The translations under genes were made by a program, and so were the position numbers. This document shows, piece after piece, positions 24,012-32,347 of a DNA stretch of 64,000 nucleotides. The stretch's first letter is position 1. Each line of letters opens with the position of its first letter. The notes under the pieces were generated by a model. The model ran no database searches. It saw only the letters and a program-made list of their open reading frames with translations, and was not told the DNA's origin. This stretch comes from Rugamonas rivuli. GTDB lineage: Bacteria; Pseudomonadota; Gammaproteobacteria; Burkholderiales; Burkholderiaceae_D. The stretch spans positions 62,001 through 126,000 of the forward strand of contig NZ_WHUF01000007.1 of the NCBI RefSeq assembly GCF_009380165.1, in the 5' to 3' direction.

Positions 24012-25202
24012 TCAGGATTCCGGTAAGTGGTCGATGCCGGTGCGGCCGGCGCTGGCCGGGCGTTCGTGCGGTTCGGCGGGGGCCGACAAAACGTCGGCCA
24101 CTTGCACGCCGCTGAAATCGCACACCAGCACGCGTATCTGGAAGGCGCGGCCGTAGCGGTCGGGCGCGGTCAGGGTATCGATGGCGGCTTGCGCCAGCGC
24201 TTGGTGGAAGGCGTCGCCTAGGCCGCGTTCGACCATCAGCTCCGCGCCGAAGCGCGCGGTTTCGGCGGCGGCCATGGCGGCGCAGTCTTCCGGCGTGGCG
24301 CCGATGCGGCGCGCGATCTCGGCCACCAGGTCGGTATCGACTTCGCTGCGGTTGGCGTGGGTGATGGTTTCGCCTTGCGCGATCTTGGTCAGTTTGCCGA
24401 CCATCAGCGCCAGCACCACTAGGCCTATGCCTTGCGCCACCACTTCATCGAGCGCGTAGCGCAGGAAGTCGCCCATCTGCACGAAGCAGGCGGACGGCAG
24501 TTCGGGGCGCTCGGCGCGCAAGGCGGTCATGGCGAAGGTTTCGCTGCGCCCGCCCGTGGTCAGCGCGACCATGTCGTAGCCGGCGGTGGCGGCCACCTGC
24601 ACGCCCTGCACCACGCTGGCGCGCCAGGCGGCCGTCGAATACGGCTTGACGATGCCGGTGGTGCCGAGAATGCTGATGCCTCCCAGGACGCCCAGGCGGG
24701 CGTTGGTGGTCTTCTTCGCCATCACCTGGCCGTCCGGCACGCTGATGGTGACTTCGATGCCGTCTTCGGCCAGCAGCGCGGGCGCGGCTTCGCGCAGGTT
24801 GTCGGCGATGTTACGGCGCGGGACCGGGTTGATGGCCGGCCCGCCCACTTCCAGGCCCAGGCCCTTCATGGTGACGGTGCCCACGCCGTCGCCCGCCACG
24901 TACGAAACCACGCCGGCTTCGCCCGGCAGCCGGCGCAGGTCGACCGTCATGTGGGCGCCGTCGGTGCAATCCGGATCGTCGCCGGCGAATTTGATGACCA
25001 TCGCGTGCGCGTGATCCGGCCCGCAGCGGCCGTCGTGGATGGCAAAACGCACCCGGCTGCCGTTGGGCAGCAGGCTTTCGATTTCTTCCGGCACCTGGCC
25101 GTGGGCGAGGCCCAGCACCGCCGCGCGGGCGGCGGCGGCGGCACAGGCGCCGGTGGTGAAGCCGGTACGGGTGCCACGTTCGGCAGCCGTTTTTTCCTTC
25201 AT
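24012..25202 (-). CDS. cbiD: Cobalt-precorrin-5B (C1)-methyltransferase
   Basis: 396-residue CbiD, which transfers the C1 methyl group in the anaerobic route. The hallmark GTRTGFTTGACAAAAARAAV at the N-terminus is followed by GDGVGTVTMKGLGLEVGGPA, GGISILGTTGIVKPYS and AATAGYDMVALTTGGRSE. The start at 25202 overlaps the end of cobH by 4 bp. With CbiX and CbiG, it shows that cobalt is inserted early in this organism's corrin pathway. Confidence 0.95.
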   Translation of the reverse strand: MKEKTAAERGTRTGFTTGACAAAAARAAVLGLAHGQVPEEIESLLPNGSRVRFAIHDGRCGPDHAHAMVIKFAGDDPDCTDGAHMTVDLRRLPGEAGVVSYVAGDGVGTVTMKGLGLEVGGPAINPVPRRNIADNLREAAPALLAEDGIEVTISVPDGQVMAKKTTNARLGVLGGISILGTTGIVKPYSTAAWRASVVQGVQVAATAGYDMVALTTGGRSETFAMTALRAERPELPSACFVQMGDFLRYALDEVVAQGIGLVVLALMVGKLTKIAQGETITHANRSEVDTDLVAEIARRIGATPEDCAAMAAAETARFGAELMVERGLGDAFHQALAQAAIDTLTAPDRYGRAFQIRVLVCDFSGVQVADVLSAPAEPHERPASAGRTGIDHLPES

Positions 25203-25876
25203 GGCTGGGCCTTTTGACGGGCTTCGGCCAGCGACAGCAGCGCGTGCAGGGTGGCCACCACCAGCGTCGAACCGCCTTTGCGGCCGCGGATGACGATCCA
25301 CGGCACGTCGTTCAGCGTGGCCATCAAGTCCTTGGATTCGGCGGCGGAGACGAATCCGACCGGCATGCCGACCACCAGCGCGGGGCGCGCACCTTCTTCG
25401 CGGATCAGGCGTACCAGTTCGATCAGCGCGGTGGGCGCGTTGCCGATGCCGACGATGGCCCGGTCCAGCAAGCCGAGTCGGTGCGCCTTGCGCATCGCCT
25501 GCACGGCGCGCGTGGTGTCTTCGGCCTTGGCCGTTTCGATGACGTCGGCGTCGCTGATGAACTGGTGGGTCTTCATGCCGAAGTGGCCCAGGCGCGGTTG
25601 CGACAGGCCGGAGCAGATCATCTCGACATCCGCCACGACGGGCGTGCCGCCGGCCAGCATGGCGTTGATGCCGGCTTCCACTGCGTCTGTATGGAAGTCG
25701 GTCAGGCCGTTGAAGTCGAAGTCCGCGTTGGCGTGGATCATGCGGCGCACGATGGGCCATTGGGCTTCGGTGTAGGCGTGCGGGCCGACTTCGGCGTCGA
25801 TGATGGCGAAGCTGTCGTGCTCAATGACCTGGCCGGCGCGGGTCAGCTGCTCGGTGACGGTGTTCACTGTGCTCAT
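25199..25876 (-). CDS. cobH: Precorrin-8X / cobalt-precorrin-8 methylmutase
   Basis: 225-residue isomerase that shifts a methyl group from C11 to C12, giving hydrogenobyrinate or cobyrinate. The catalytic histidine is His48 in RRMIHANADFDFNGL. Other signatures are PVVADVEMICSGLSQPRLG and FVSAAESKDLMATL. Length is normal. It overlaps both cbiX and cbiD by 4 bp. Confidence 0.96.
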   Translation of the reverse strand: MSTVNTVTEQLTRAGQVIEHDSFAIIDAEVGPHAYTEAQWPIVRRMIHANADFDFNGLTDFHTDAVEAGINAMLAGGTPVVADVEMICSGLSQPRLGHFGMKTHQFISDADVIETAKAEDTTRAVQAMRKAHRLGLLDRAIVGIGNAPTALIELVRLIREEGARPALVVGMPVGFVSAAESKDLMATLNDVPWIVIRGRKGGSTLVVATLHALLSLAEARQKAQP

Positions 25877-26841
25877 GCTGGCTGGCCCTCGTGGTGGACG
25901 TGTTCGTGCGGGTGGCCGTGGTCATGGTCATGCGCGTGGTCGTGTCCGTGCTCGTGCCCATGATCGTGCGCCGGCGCGGCTGCGTGGTCGTGCGTGTGCG
26001 CGTGCGAATGGCCGTGGCCCAGGTCATGCGCGATCTCGCGATAGCTGCAACCGTCGCAAGGCAGGCGGCTATCGGGCACGCCGGCGCGCAGGTCTTCCAC
26101 GCGCTGGTCCATCAGCTCGAAGATTTCGTTCTCAAAGCCGAAATGCTCGCCGCAGAAAAAACGCACTTGCGGATACTGGCCGCGCAGATGCTCCACCTGG
26201 CGGTGTATGCGCTGCATCAGCGTGCCGGTGTACAGGTAGTACGGCAGCACCACGACCTGGCGCATGCCCAGCAACACCTGGCGCTGCACCACCTTCTCCA
26301 GGCGCGGCCAGGTGATGCCGGTGAACGCCAGGTCGATCAGTTCGTGATCGCCCTCTTCCAGCAGCCAGCGCGCCATCTTGGCCATTTCGCCGTTGGCGCC
26401 ACGGTCGGACGAACCGCGTCCCAGCACCACCACGCCGGTGGTGGTTGGATCTGGCATGTCCAGCGCGTTCATGCCCTTGCGTAGGCGGCGCTTCAGGATC
26501 GCCAGGATAGGGTCGCAAGCCGTCAGGTGCGGCGCCAGCATGATCTCGGTCTGCGGACAGGCCGCGCGTACCTGCTCGATCGCTTCCGGTATCTCCATCT
26601 TGACGTGGCCGGCCGCGTTCAGGATCAGTGGCACCACCAGCACGCGGCGCGAGCTGCGCGCTGCGCTCAGCAAGGCGGCGTTCATTTCGGGCGGTGCGAA
26701 TTCGATGAAGCACAATTCGATGCGCCAGTCCGGCCGGCGCGCGCGCCATTGCTCGGTGAATTCGCGTATTTCCTGGTTGCCGGAGTCCTCGCGGGAACCG
26801 TGGCCGACAATCAGGATCGTCTCGTGGGGTACTGGGTTCAT
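25873..26841 (-). CDS. cbiX: Sirohydrochlorin cobaltochelatase with histidine-rich tail
   Basis: 322-residue chelatase that inserts cobalt into sirohydrochlorin. The N-terminal motif ILIVGHGSREDSGNQEIREF and the mid-protein GVVVLGRGSSDRGANGEMAK mark the two CbiX halves of the long form; PLILNAAGHVKMEI carries a metal-binding histidine. A CDGC motif lies near residue 265. The last 47 or so residues contain about 20 histidines in H-x-H repeats (HGHSHAHTHDHAAAPAH, then HDHGHEHGHDH), suited to binding or storing cobalt or nickel. The corresponding DNA (about 25880-26020) is a simple CGTG-rich repeat. It overlaps cobM and cobH by 4 bp. Confidence 0.95.
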   Translation of the reverse strand: MNPVPHETILIVGHGSREDSGNQEIREFTEQWRARRPDWRIELCFIEFAPPEMNAALLSAARSSRRVLVVPLILNAAGHVKMEIPEAIEQVRAACPQTEIMLAPHLTACDPILAILKRRLRKGMNALDMPDPTTTGVVVLGRGSSDRGANGEMAKMARWLLEEGDHELIDLAFTGITWPRLEKVVQRQVLLGMRQVVVLPYYLYTGTLMQRIHRQVEHLRGQYPQVRFFCGEHFGFENEIFELMDQRVEDLRAGVPDSRLPCDGCSYREIAHDLGHGHSHAHTHDHAAAPAHDHGHEHGHDHAHDHDHGHPHEHVHHEGQPA

Positions 26842-27632
26842 GCGCTCGCCTTTCTGAAACGATGGGTGAAGGTTGGGTCATACAATTTGGAGCGCGCCAG
26901 GGTTTCCCAGTGCAGCGCGCCCAATGTGGGGCTGGCGACGATCATCGCCTGGCTTGCGATACCGGCCTCCCGGCATCGCTGTTTGATGTCCGCCAGCGTG
27001 CCGCGGACGATTTTCTGTTCGCCCGGCCAGCTGGCCTTGTGCACCACCAGCATCGGCGAGTCTTCGGCCCAGCCGGCGCTGCGCAGCGCGGTTTCCACCT
27101 TGTGCATCAAGGTGATCGACAGGAAGATGCAGATCGTGGTGCGGTGCGCGGCCAGGCTGGCGAGGTCTTCGCCGTCCGGCATCGGCGTGCGGCCTTCGAC
27201 GCGTGTGAGGATCACGGTTTGCGTCACTTCCGGCAGTGTCATGGATTCGCCGGCCGCCGCCATCGAGGCCATCGCCGACGAGACGCCCGGCACCACCGAC
27301 CATTCGATGCCTGCGTCGCTCAATGGGCGCGCCAGCTCGATCAGCGCGCCGTACAGCGCGGGGTCGCCGGTTTGCAGGCGCACCACGGTGGCGTGGCTGC
27401 GCGCCTGTTCGATCAGCCATGCCGTCATCTCTTCCAGCGTCATGTCCTTGGAGTCGCGGATGGCGCAGCCGGGCGGCGCGTACAGCGTCACGGCGTGGTC
27501 GACCAGCGAGCCGGCGAACAGCACCGCGCCCGCTTGCGACAGCAGCTTCTGGCCTTTGACTGTGATGAGTTCCGGGTCGCCGGGGCCGGCGCCTACGAAC
27601 CAGATTTTTCCGAAGGTGGTCATACCGGTCAT
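26838..27632 (-). CDS. cobM: Precorrin-4 / cobalt-precorrin-4 C11-methyltransferase
   Basis: 264-residue tetrapyrrole methylase adding the C11 methyl group. Motifs are IWFVGAGPGDPELITVKGQK, VVRLQTGDPALYGALIELAR and WSVVPGVSSAMASMAAAGES, then VEGRTPMP. The ATG at 27632 overlaps the cbiO stop as ATGA; an alternative ATG three codons later would abolish the overlap. The end overlaps cbiX by 4 bp. Confidence 0.95.
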   Translation of the reverse strand: MTGMTTFGKIWFVGAGPGDPELITVKGQKLLSQAGAVLFAGSLVDHAVTLYAPPGCAIRDSKDMTLEEMTAWLIEQARSHATVVRLQTGDPALYGALIELARPLSDAGIEWSVVPGVSSAMASMAAAGESMTLPEVTQTVILTRVEGRTPMPDGEDLASLAAHRTTICIFLSITLMHKVETALRSAGWAEDSPMLVVHKASWPGEQKIVRGTLADIKQRCREAGIASQAMIVASPTLGALHWETLARSKLYDPTFTHRFRKASA

Positions 27633-28498
27633 GCGTTAATTGCTCCTGAAGGTTGTAGTGCGCGCAGCGCGTCCAGCAGCGCGTCGACGCTGCGTGGCGC
27701 GGGGCCTTGCGGCAGTACGCCGAGGGCGACCAGTTCCGCGTGCAGCGCCAATGCTGCCGGCGGCCGCTGGCCTGCTGCGCGCAGCATGTCGGTCTGCGTC
27801 GCCAGTTGTTGCGCGGAGCCGGAGGCGATGCAGCGGCCGGCCGCCATCACGTGGATGTCGTCGGCCCAGCGCAGCGCGAAGTCGATGTCGTGGGTGGACA
27901 GCAGCACTGTCACGCCGCGCGCGGCGAGGCGGTCCAGCAGTGCGGCCAGTTCGGTTTGCATGGGGGCGTCCAGGCCCGCCATGGGTTCGTCCAGCAGCAG
28001 CACGTCGGGTTCCATCGCCAGCACGCCGGCGATGCAGACTCGCTTCTTCTGGCCGAAGCTCAGTTGATGCACGGCGCGGCGCGCATGGCCGCGCAGGCCG
28101 ACGGCGTCCAGCGCGGCGGCGACGCGGGCGCGCACTTCGGCGGCGTCCAGGCCGAGGTTCAGGGGGCCGAAGGAAACGTCTTCCTCGACCAGTGCGGAGA
28201 ACAGTTGGCGGTCCGGGTTCTGGAACACCAGGCCCACGCGGCTGCGCAGTGCGGTGAGTCCCTGGCGGCTGTAGTCGAACGGTTGGCCGTCGACGCGCAG
28301 CGTGCCGGCGGTCGGGCGCAGCAAGCCGTTCAGGTGCTGTAGCACGGTGGTCTTGCCGGCGCCGTTTGCGCCCAGCAGCGCGTAGCGGCGGCCGCGTTGC
28401 AGCGACAGCGTGCAGTCGCGCAGGCCGGTGCTGCCATCCGGGTAGATGTGGTCGACGGCTTGCAGTTCCAGCTGTGGTGTGTTCACAGACGCGCTCAC
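27629..28498 (-). CDS. cbiO: Cobalt ECF transporter ATPase CbiO
   Basis: 289-residue ABC ATPase that powers the cobalt uptake complex CbiMNQO at the inner membrane. Walker A is LLGANGAGKTTVL, the Q-loop is GLVFQNPDRQLFSA, the signature is QLSFGQKKRV, and Walker B is PDVLLLDEPMAGLD, followed by the switch histidine in LLSTHDIDFAL. It overlaps cbiQ and cobM by 4 bp, so cobalt uptake and corrin synthesis are translated from one message. Confidence 0.96.
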   Translation of the reverse strand: MSASVNTPQLELQAVDHIYPDGSTGLRDCTLSLQRGRRYALLGANGAGKTTVLQHLNGLLRPTAGTLRVDGQPFDYSRQGLTALRSRVGLVFQNPDRQLFSALVEEDVSFGPLNLGLDAAEVRARVAAALDAVGLRGHARRAVHQLSFGQKKRVCIAGVLAMEPDVLLLDEPMAGLDAPMQTELAALLDRLAARGVTVLLSTHDIDFALRWADDIHVMAAGRCIASGSAQQLATQTDMLRAAGQRPPAALALHAELVALGVLPQGPAPRSVDALLDALRALQPSGAINA

Positions 28499-29229
28499 AG
28501 CCTATCTCCCACGGCGATTGCCAGCATCAGCGCGCCGGCCAGCGCGGCCCACGCCTGCTGGCGCCGCGCCAGCGGATGGACGGCGGGCAGGAAGCGCAGC
28601 GTGCCCTGGTAGGCGCGGGCGTCGGCGGCCATTTGCAGGGCGGCGGCGCGCTGCCATACCTGGACCGCCATCTGGCCCGCCAGCAGGCCGGTGGAGCGCC
28701 ATGCTTGGCGCAAGTTGCGATAGCCGAGGCGCGCGCTCTGTGCGGTGATGCTTTCGTCCCAAGCCTGGCGCATGACGAATAGCATGCGGTAGCACAGCAC
28801 CATCAGGTCGAGCAGCAGCTCGGGCGTGCGCAAGCGCCGCAGCAGGTTAAGCAGGTCCGGCAACGGCGTGGTGAGCACGAGGCCGAGCAGCGCGGCCAGC
28901 ATGGCGAGCGAACGCAGGGCGGTATGTTCGATGGTCGGCAGCATGGCGGTGGTGAGGCCCCAGTGGCCATGGGCGTCGGGGCCGACCAGCATGGTCAGGC
29001 AGGACAGCAGCAGGAAGCCGAGCGGCGGCAGCGCCACTTGCAGGTAGGCGCGCGGATTCACGCGTGCACCGCACAGCGCGGCCAGCATCAGCAGCGCCGC
29101 CAGTGTGCCCAGTGCGGCGGGGCTGCGCGCCAGCCAGGCCGCGACGATGCCGGCCAGCGCAAACCACGCCTTGGCCGACGGCGCCACATCGCGCCAGCGG
29201 CTCGCGTACGCCGACGCCTCAATCAGCAC
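28495..29229 (-). CDS. cbiQ: Cobalt ECF transporter T component CbiQ
   Basis: 244-residue inner-membrane coupling protein of the cobalt ECF transporter, with four to five hydrophobic segments (AWFALAGIVAAWLARSPAAL, LLMLAALCGARVNPRAYLQV). The cytoplasmic coupling helices contain the A-R-G/A-type motifs of T components (SAQSARLGYRNLRQAWRSTG, MAADARAYQGTLRF), which contact CbiO. It overlaps cbiN by 11 bp upstream and cbiO by 4 bp downstream. Confidence 0.93.
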   Translation of the reverse strand: MLIEASAYASRWRDVAPSAKAWFALAGIVAAWLARSPAALGTLAALLMLAALCGARVNPRAYLQVALPPLGFLLLSCLTMLVGPDAHGHWGLTTAMLPTIEHTALRSLAMLAALLGLVLTTPLPDLLNLLRRLRTPELLLDLMVLCYRMLFVMRQAWDESITAQSARLGYRNLRQAWRSTGLLAGQMAVQVWQRAAALQMAADARAYQGTLRFLPAVHPLARRQQAWAALAGALMLAIAVGDRL

Positions 29230-29566
29230 GGCGATCCTGGGACGATACGGCCGCAGCCTCCCGGCGCGCGCGTTCGCGGGCGACGGACAGGCCTAGCCAG
29301 AAGCCGATCACGCCGGCGCCGATGGCCGCTTGCAGCGCAAACAGCAGCGAGGCGATTTCCGGGCTGGCCGGCGAGAAGACCGGCGCGAACCACGGCTGGT
29401 AGCCGGGCGCGATATCGCCGATGGCCCGCTGCGCACGGTCGTCGGCGCCGGCAAAGATCGCGGGTGCTTCAGCGCCAGGTGCCGCCGGCGGCGCGCTCAC
29501 CAGCCATAGCGGCAGCACCGTCAGCAGAACGATCGCCAGCCATAGCAAACAGGTACGGGCCTTCAT
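29219..29566 (-). CDS. cbiN: Cobalt transport protein CbiN
   Basis: 115-residue auxiliary membrane subunit of the cobalt transporter. Two transmembrane segments are present: residues 6-24 (CLLWLAIVLLTVLPLWLVS) and about 75-95 (SLLFALQAAIGAGVIGFWLG). Between them is a short periplasmic loop with the IGDIAPGYQPWFAPVF stretch typical of CbiN, which is thought to help load Co2+ into CbiM. It is too short and divergent to be recognised on its own; place between cbiM and cbiQ is the main support. The ATG at 29566 overlaps the cbiM stop by 4 bp. Confidence 0.88.
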   Translation of the reverse strand: MKARTCLLWLAIVLLTVLPLWLVSAPPAAPGAEAPAIFAGADDRAQRAIGDIAPGYQPWFAPVFSPASPEIASLLFALQAAIGAGVIGFWLGLSVARERARREAAAVSSQDRRAD

Positions 29567-30246
29567 GCGTTTTCCTTCCGTGCGCCCAAGCGCATCACCG
29601 GCAGCGCGCGCAGTTCGTGGGCGTTGAAGCGCACCATGGCGTTCACCACCAGCACCGTCAGCAAGCCTTCGCTGATGGCGATAGGCACCTGCGTCAGCGC
29701 GAAGATGCCGGCAAACTTGAAGAACGATACGCCGAAGCCGCCCGCCGCAGCAGGAAACGCCAGCGCCAGTTGCGCCGAGGTGGTCACATATGTCGCCAGG
29801 TCGCCGAGGCTGGCGGCCAGGAACACCGCCACGGAACGCGACAGGCCCAGCGCCGACACGGCGCGCAGCACGCCGTAGGAAACGAACGGCCCGACGATGG
29901 CCATCGAGAACACGTTCGCGCCCAGCGTGGTCAAGCCGCCATGCGCCATCAGCAACGCCTGGAACAGCAGCACGACAAAGCCGACCGGCACCATCGCGGC
30001 GGGGCCGAACAGGGCGGCACCAAGCCCGACGCCGGTCGGATGCGAACAGCTGCCCGTCACCGACGGCAGCTTGAGCGCCGACAGCAGGAAGGCGAAGGCC
30101 GCAGCCACGCCCAGCAGCATGCGCCGCTCGGGATGGGCGTGCAGGTCGCGGCCGATGGCGCGCAAGCCCCAGGCCAGAAAAGGTAAGGAAACGGCTGCCC
30201 AGCCGAGCGCGTGCGCTGGCGGCAAAAAGCCTTCCATGATGTGCAT
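29563..30246 (-). CDS. cbiM: Cobalt ECF transporter substrate-binding subunit CbiM
   Basis: 227-residue membrane S component that binds Co2+. The N-terminus MHIMEGFLPPAHALGW contains His2, which with the amino terminus forms the metal site in this family. SVTGSCSHPTGVGLGAALFG holds the second conserved histidine. Six to seven hydrophobic segments follow. The ATG at 30246 has GGGAGG seven bases upstream. As first gene of the operon it lies directly behind the cobalamin riboswitch, so cobalt uptake should be shut off when B12 is plentiful. Confidence 0.96.
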   Translation of the reverse strand: MHIMEGFLPPAHALGWAAVSLPFLAWGLRAIGRDLHAHPERRMLLGVAAAFAFLLSALKLPSVTGSCSHPTGVGLGAALFGPAAMVPVGFVVLLFQALLMAHGGLTTLGANVFSMAIVGPFVSYGVLRAVSALGLSRSVAVFLAASLGDLATYVTTSAQLALAFPAAAGGFGVSFFKFAGIFALTQVPIAISEGLLTVLVVNAMVRFNAHELRALPVMRLGARKENA

Positions 30247-30323
30247 TCGAAACCTCCCGTCGAATGGGCGATATGGACACCAAGGACAGGGGCAGGAGAG
30301 GACGGTCGACAGCAGCGGGGATG

Positions 30324-30345
30324 AAAAGCCGGTCGACAGCGGCTT
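30324..30345 (-). terminator. Hairpin plus T run between riboswitch and cbiM (possible riboswitch-controlled terminator)
   Basis: On the minus strand, AAGCCG-CTGTCGAC-CGGCTT forms a six-base-pair stem and is followed by TTTT. It lies about 35 bases after the riboswitch core and 78 bases before the cbiM ATG, where an expression-platform terminator could sit. The stem is modest, so translational control of cbiM is also possible. Confidence 0.45.
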
Positions 30346-30377
30346 CCCCTTACCCCGGAGAATGGTGCTGGACTTTT

Positions 30378-30541
30378 TGGGCCGGTATTCTGGCTCGCCT
30401 TCATCCTTCTCCGTGTCTTCCCGCGTGTTACGGCAGTGACGTGATGACGGAGTCGTCTGGCTTACAGCAGCGGGGGCTGCACCGGAATTGAACCGGTTTC
30501 CCGTTTAACGCCTATCCCCGCAGGGATTCGGCGCACCCAAG
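30378..30541 (-). ncRNA. Cobalamin (B12) riboswitch
   Basis: The minus strand carries the B12-box order of the family: GGGAAACCGG, then TTCAATTCCGGTGCAGCCCC, then CGCTGCTGTAAGCC, a variable arm (GACGACTCCGTCATCACGTC), GGGAAGACACGGAG, and the closing GCGAGCCAGAATACCGGCCC. It stands between a promoter and cbiM, the expected place for control of cobalt uptake and cobalamin synthesis. The T-loop-like part could be mistaken for a tRNA, but no tRNA fold is present. Confidence 0.93.
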
Positions 30542-30547
30542 CGTCGC

Positions 30548-30576
30548 ATCTTACACTAGGCCCCATAGCGTGCCAA
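30548..30576 (-). promoter_or_regulatory. Sigma70-type promoter of the cobalamin operon
   Basis: On the minus strand TTGGCA (30576-30571) and TAAGAT (30553-30548) are separated by 17 bp, close to consensus -35 and -10 elements. The predicted transcript start is about 30541, directly before the riboswitch. Confidence 0.6.
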
Positions 30577-30639
30577 GCGAAACCCAAACCGTGCGCTAGC
30601 CGGTATGATTCGCCCTGGAACATCACTCAAAGGATAGCA

Positions 30640-31359
30640 ATGGCAGCGCTGGGAAAAGTCTATTTGATCGGAGCGGGACCGGGCGCGGCGGACCTGATCA
30701 CCGTGCGCGGCGCGCGTCTGCTGGCGCAGGCCGAGGTCGTTTTGTATGACGCGCTGGTCACGCCGGAGATGCTGGCCCTGTGCCCGCAGGCCGAGCTGAT
30801 TTCGGTCGGCAAGCGCTCCGGCCAGCGCTCGACCGCGCAGACCGTGATCAACCAGCAGCTGGTCGAATGCGCGCAGCGTTATCGGATGGTGGTGCGGCTC
30901 AAGGGCGGCGACCCGATGCTGTTCGGCCGCGCGGACGAGGAGCTGCGCGCGCTGGAAGCCGAGGGCATCGAGGTCGAAGTCGTACCCGGCATCACCACCG
31001 CGCTGGCCGCCGCCGCCGCCACCAGGCAGCCGCTGACGCGGCGCGGCGTGGCCCGTAGCGTGGCCTTCTTCACCTCCAGCACCGCGCCCGGCGAGCCGGA
31101 TCATCCCGCGCTGCCGGCGACGGATACGCTGGTCCAATACATGGGCGGGCGCGAAGCGGTCGGCACCGCCACCCGTCTGCTGGCCGAGGGACGCCGTCCC
31201 GATCTGCCGGTGGTGGTGGTGGAAAACTGCAGCCGCGCCGACCAGCGCATCCTGCGCCTGACGCTGTCGGGCCTGGGCCAAGGACTTGATGCGGCGGAAG
31301 GGCCGGTGCTGGTGATGATCGGCGAGGCGCTGCAACTGCGCCAGCATCAGCCGGTGTGA
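30640..31359 (+). CDS. cobA: Uroporphyrinogen-III C-methyltransferase (SUMT)
   Basis: 239-residue enzyme that uses two SAM to convert uroporphyrinogen III to precorrin-2, the branch to siroheme and cobalamin. It begins VYLIGAGPGAADLITVRGAR and has VVRLKGGDPMLFGRADEELR and VEVVPGITTALAAAAATRQP, the classical SUMT motifs. AAAGGA precedes the ATG. It is divergent from the riboswitch-controlled operon, so it may be expressed even when B12 is present, which would suit a shared role in siroheme synthesis. It ends one base before the convergent map stop. Confidence 0.95.
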   Translation: MAALGKVYLIGAGPGAADLITVRGARLLAQAEVVLYDALVTPEMLALCPQAELISVGKRSGQRSTAQTVINQQLVECAQRYRMVVRLKGGDPMLFGRADEELRALEAEGIEVEVVPGITTALAAAAATRQPLTRRGVARSVAFFTSSTAPGEPDHPALPATDTLVQYMGGREAVGTATRLLAEGRRPDLPVVVVENCSRADQRILRLTLSGLGQGLDAAEGPVLVMIGEALQLRQHQPV

Positions 31360-31360
31360 T

Positions 31361-32128
31361 TTAGTTCGGCGGTCTCTCTTCGGGACGCAGCGTCAGCACC
31401 TGCACGCCGTGCCGCGTCACCGCCACCGTGTGCTCGAACTGCGCGGACAACTTTCCATCCGTGGTGACGACGGTCCAGCCGTCGTCTTCGGTGTGCACGG
31501 TGCGGCGGCCCTGGTTGAGCATGGGCTCGATGGTGAACACCATCCCTTCCTGTAGCACCAGCCCGGTTTTCGGTTTGCCCCAATGCAGAACCTGGGGCGG
31601 CTCGTGCATTTCGCGGCCTATGCCGTGGCCGCAATATTCCTTCACCACCGTGTAGCCGGAGCGCCGCGCATGGCGTTCGATGGCGTGGCCCACATCGCCC
31701 AGCCTGGCGCCCGGACGCACAGTGCGAATGCCGTGCCACATGGCTTCGTAGGTGGTTTGCACCAGCCGCTTGGCCGATGCCGATACTTCGCCGACGAAGT
31801 AGGTCTTGCTGGAGTCGGCGATGAAGCCGTTCTTTTCCAGCGTGATGTCGAAGTTCACGATATCCCCGTCCCGCAGGATATCGCCGGCCGATGGAACGCC
31901 GTGGCACACCACGTGGTTGCGCGAGGAATTCAGCGCATAGGCATAGCCGTACTGCCCCTTGCTGGCCGGACGCGCTTTGAGTTCGTTCACGATGTAGCGG
32001 TCGACCAGATCATTCACTTCCATGGTCGACATGCCGATCAGGTTCAGCTTGTCCAGCTGGCCGAAGACGCTCGCCAGCAGCTTGCCCGATTCCGCCATCA
32101 AGGCGATTTCTTCCGGCCGCTTGGTCAT
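31361..32128 (-). CDS. map: Type I methionine aminopeptidase
   Basis: 255-residue metalloprotease that removes N-terminal methionine from nascent proteins. The five metal ligands can be placed: Asp in IVNFDITLEKNG and in FIADSSKTYF, His in EYCGHGIGREMHE, and Glu in VFTIEPMLNQG and SAQFEHTVAV. The substrate histidine is in HVVCHGVPS. The gene is not next to rpsB; instead its ATG overlaps the stop of a ParD-like gene by 4 bp, so this is probably an accessory paralogue rather than the housekeeping copy. That is inference. Confidence 0.94.
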   Translation of the reverse strand: MTKRPEEIALMAESGKLLASVFGQLDKLNLIGMSTMEVNDLVDRYIVNELKARPASKGQYGYAYALNSSRNHVVCHGVPSAGDILRDGDIVNFDITLEKNGFIADSSKTYFVGEVSASAKRLVQTTYEAMWHGIRTVRPGARLGDVGHAIERHARRSGYTVVKEYCGHGIGREMHEPPQVLHWGKPKTGLVLQEGMVFTIEPMLNQGRRTVHTEDDGWTVVTTDGKLSAQFEHTVAVTRHGVQVLTLRPEERPPN

Positions 32129-32337
32129 GCGGCCGCCACCCGCAACGGCGGTATCTCGACCCCGGCGGCCCGCATCTCCCGCGCCACGATCTCGTTGAAC
32201 GTCAGCGTGGGATGCATTTCGCTCAGCATGCCCATCTTGACCCAGAAGGCCGCCTGGGCGTTGATGGAGCGGCAGCCTACGGTGCTGGCCTTGCGGATCT
32301 GGTCGTGCAGATCGTCGTCAATGTTCACTATGCCCAT
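32125..32337 (-). CDS. ParD-like (DUF3423-type) small protein
   Basis: 70-residue protein resembling the ParD-like family: a ribbon-helix-helix-type N-terminus (MGIVNIDDDLHDQIRKAST, VGCRSINAQAAFWVKMGMLS) and the tail NEIVAREMRAAGV. No ParE-type toxin is encoded next to it. Instead its stop overlaps the ATG of the methionine aminopeptidase gene. I recall ParD-like genes beside map in other proteobacteria. A perfect palindrome 11 bp upstream of the ATG would suit autoregulation by a ribbon-helix-helix protein. Confidence 0.8.
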   Translation of the reverse strand: MGIVNIDDDLHDQIRKASTVGCRSINAQAAFWVKMGMLSEMHPTLTFNEIVAREMRAAGVEIPPLRVAAA

Positions 32338-32347
32338 GATTTATCCT

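Noticed and set aside
25880..26020. Short tandem CGTG-rich repeats that might suggest a CRISPR or satellite
   Set aside because: The repeats are the codons of the histidine-rich tail of CbiX, without regular repeat-spacer structure.
30478..30535. tRNA-like stretch with a T-loop-like CCGGAATTGAACCGG
   Set aside because: There is no acceptor or anticodon arm. The sequence is the B12-box part of the cobalamin riboswitch read on the other strand.
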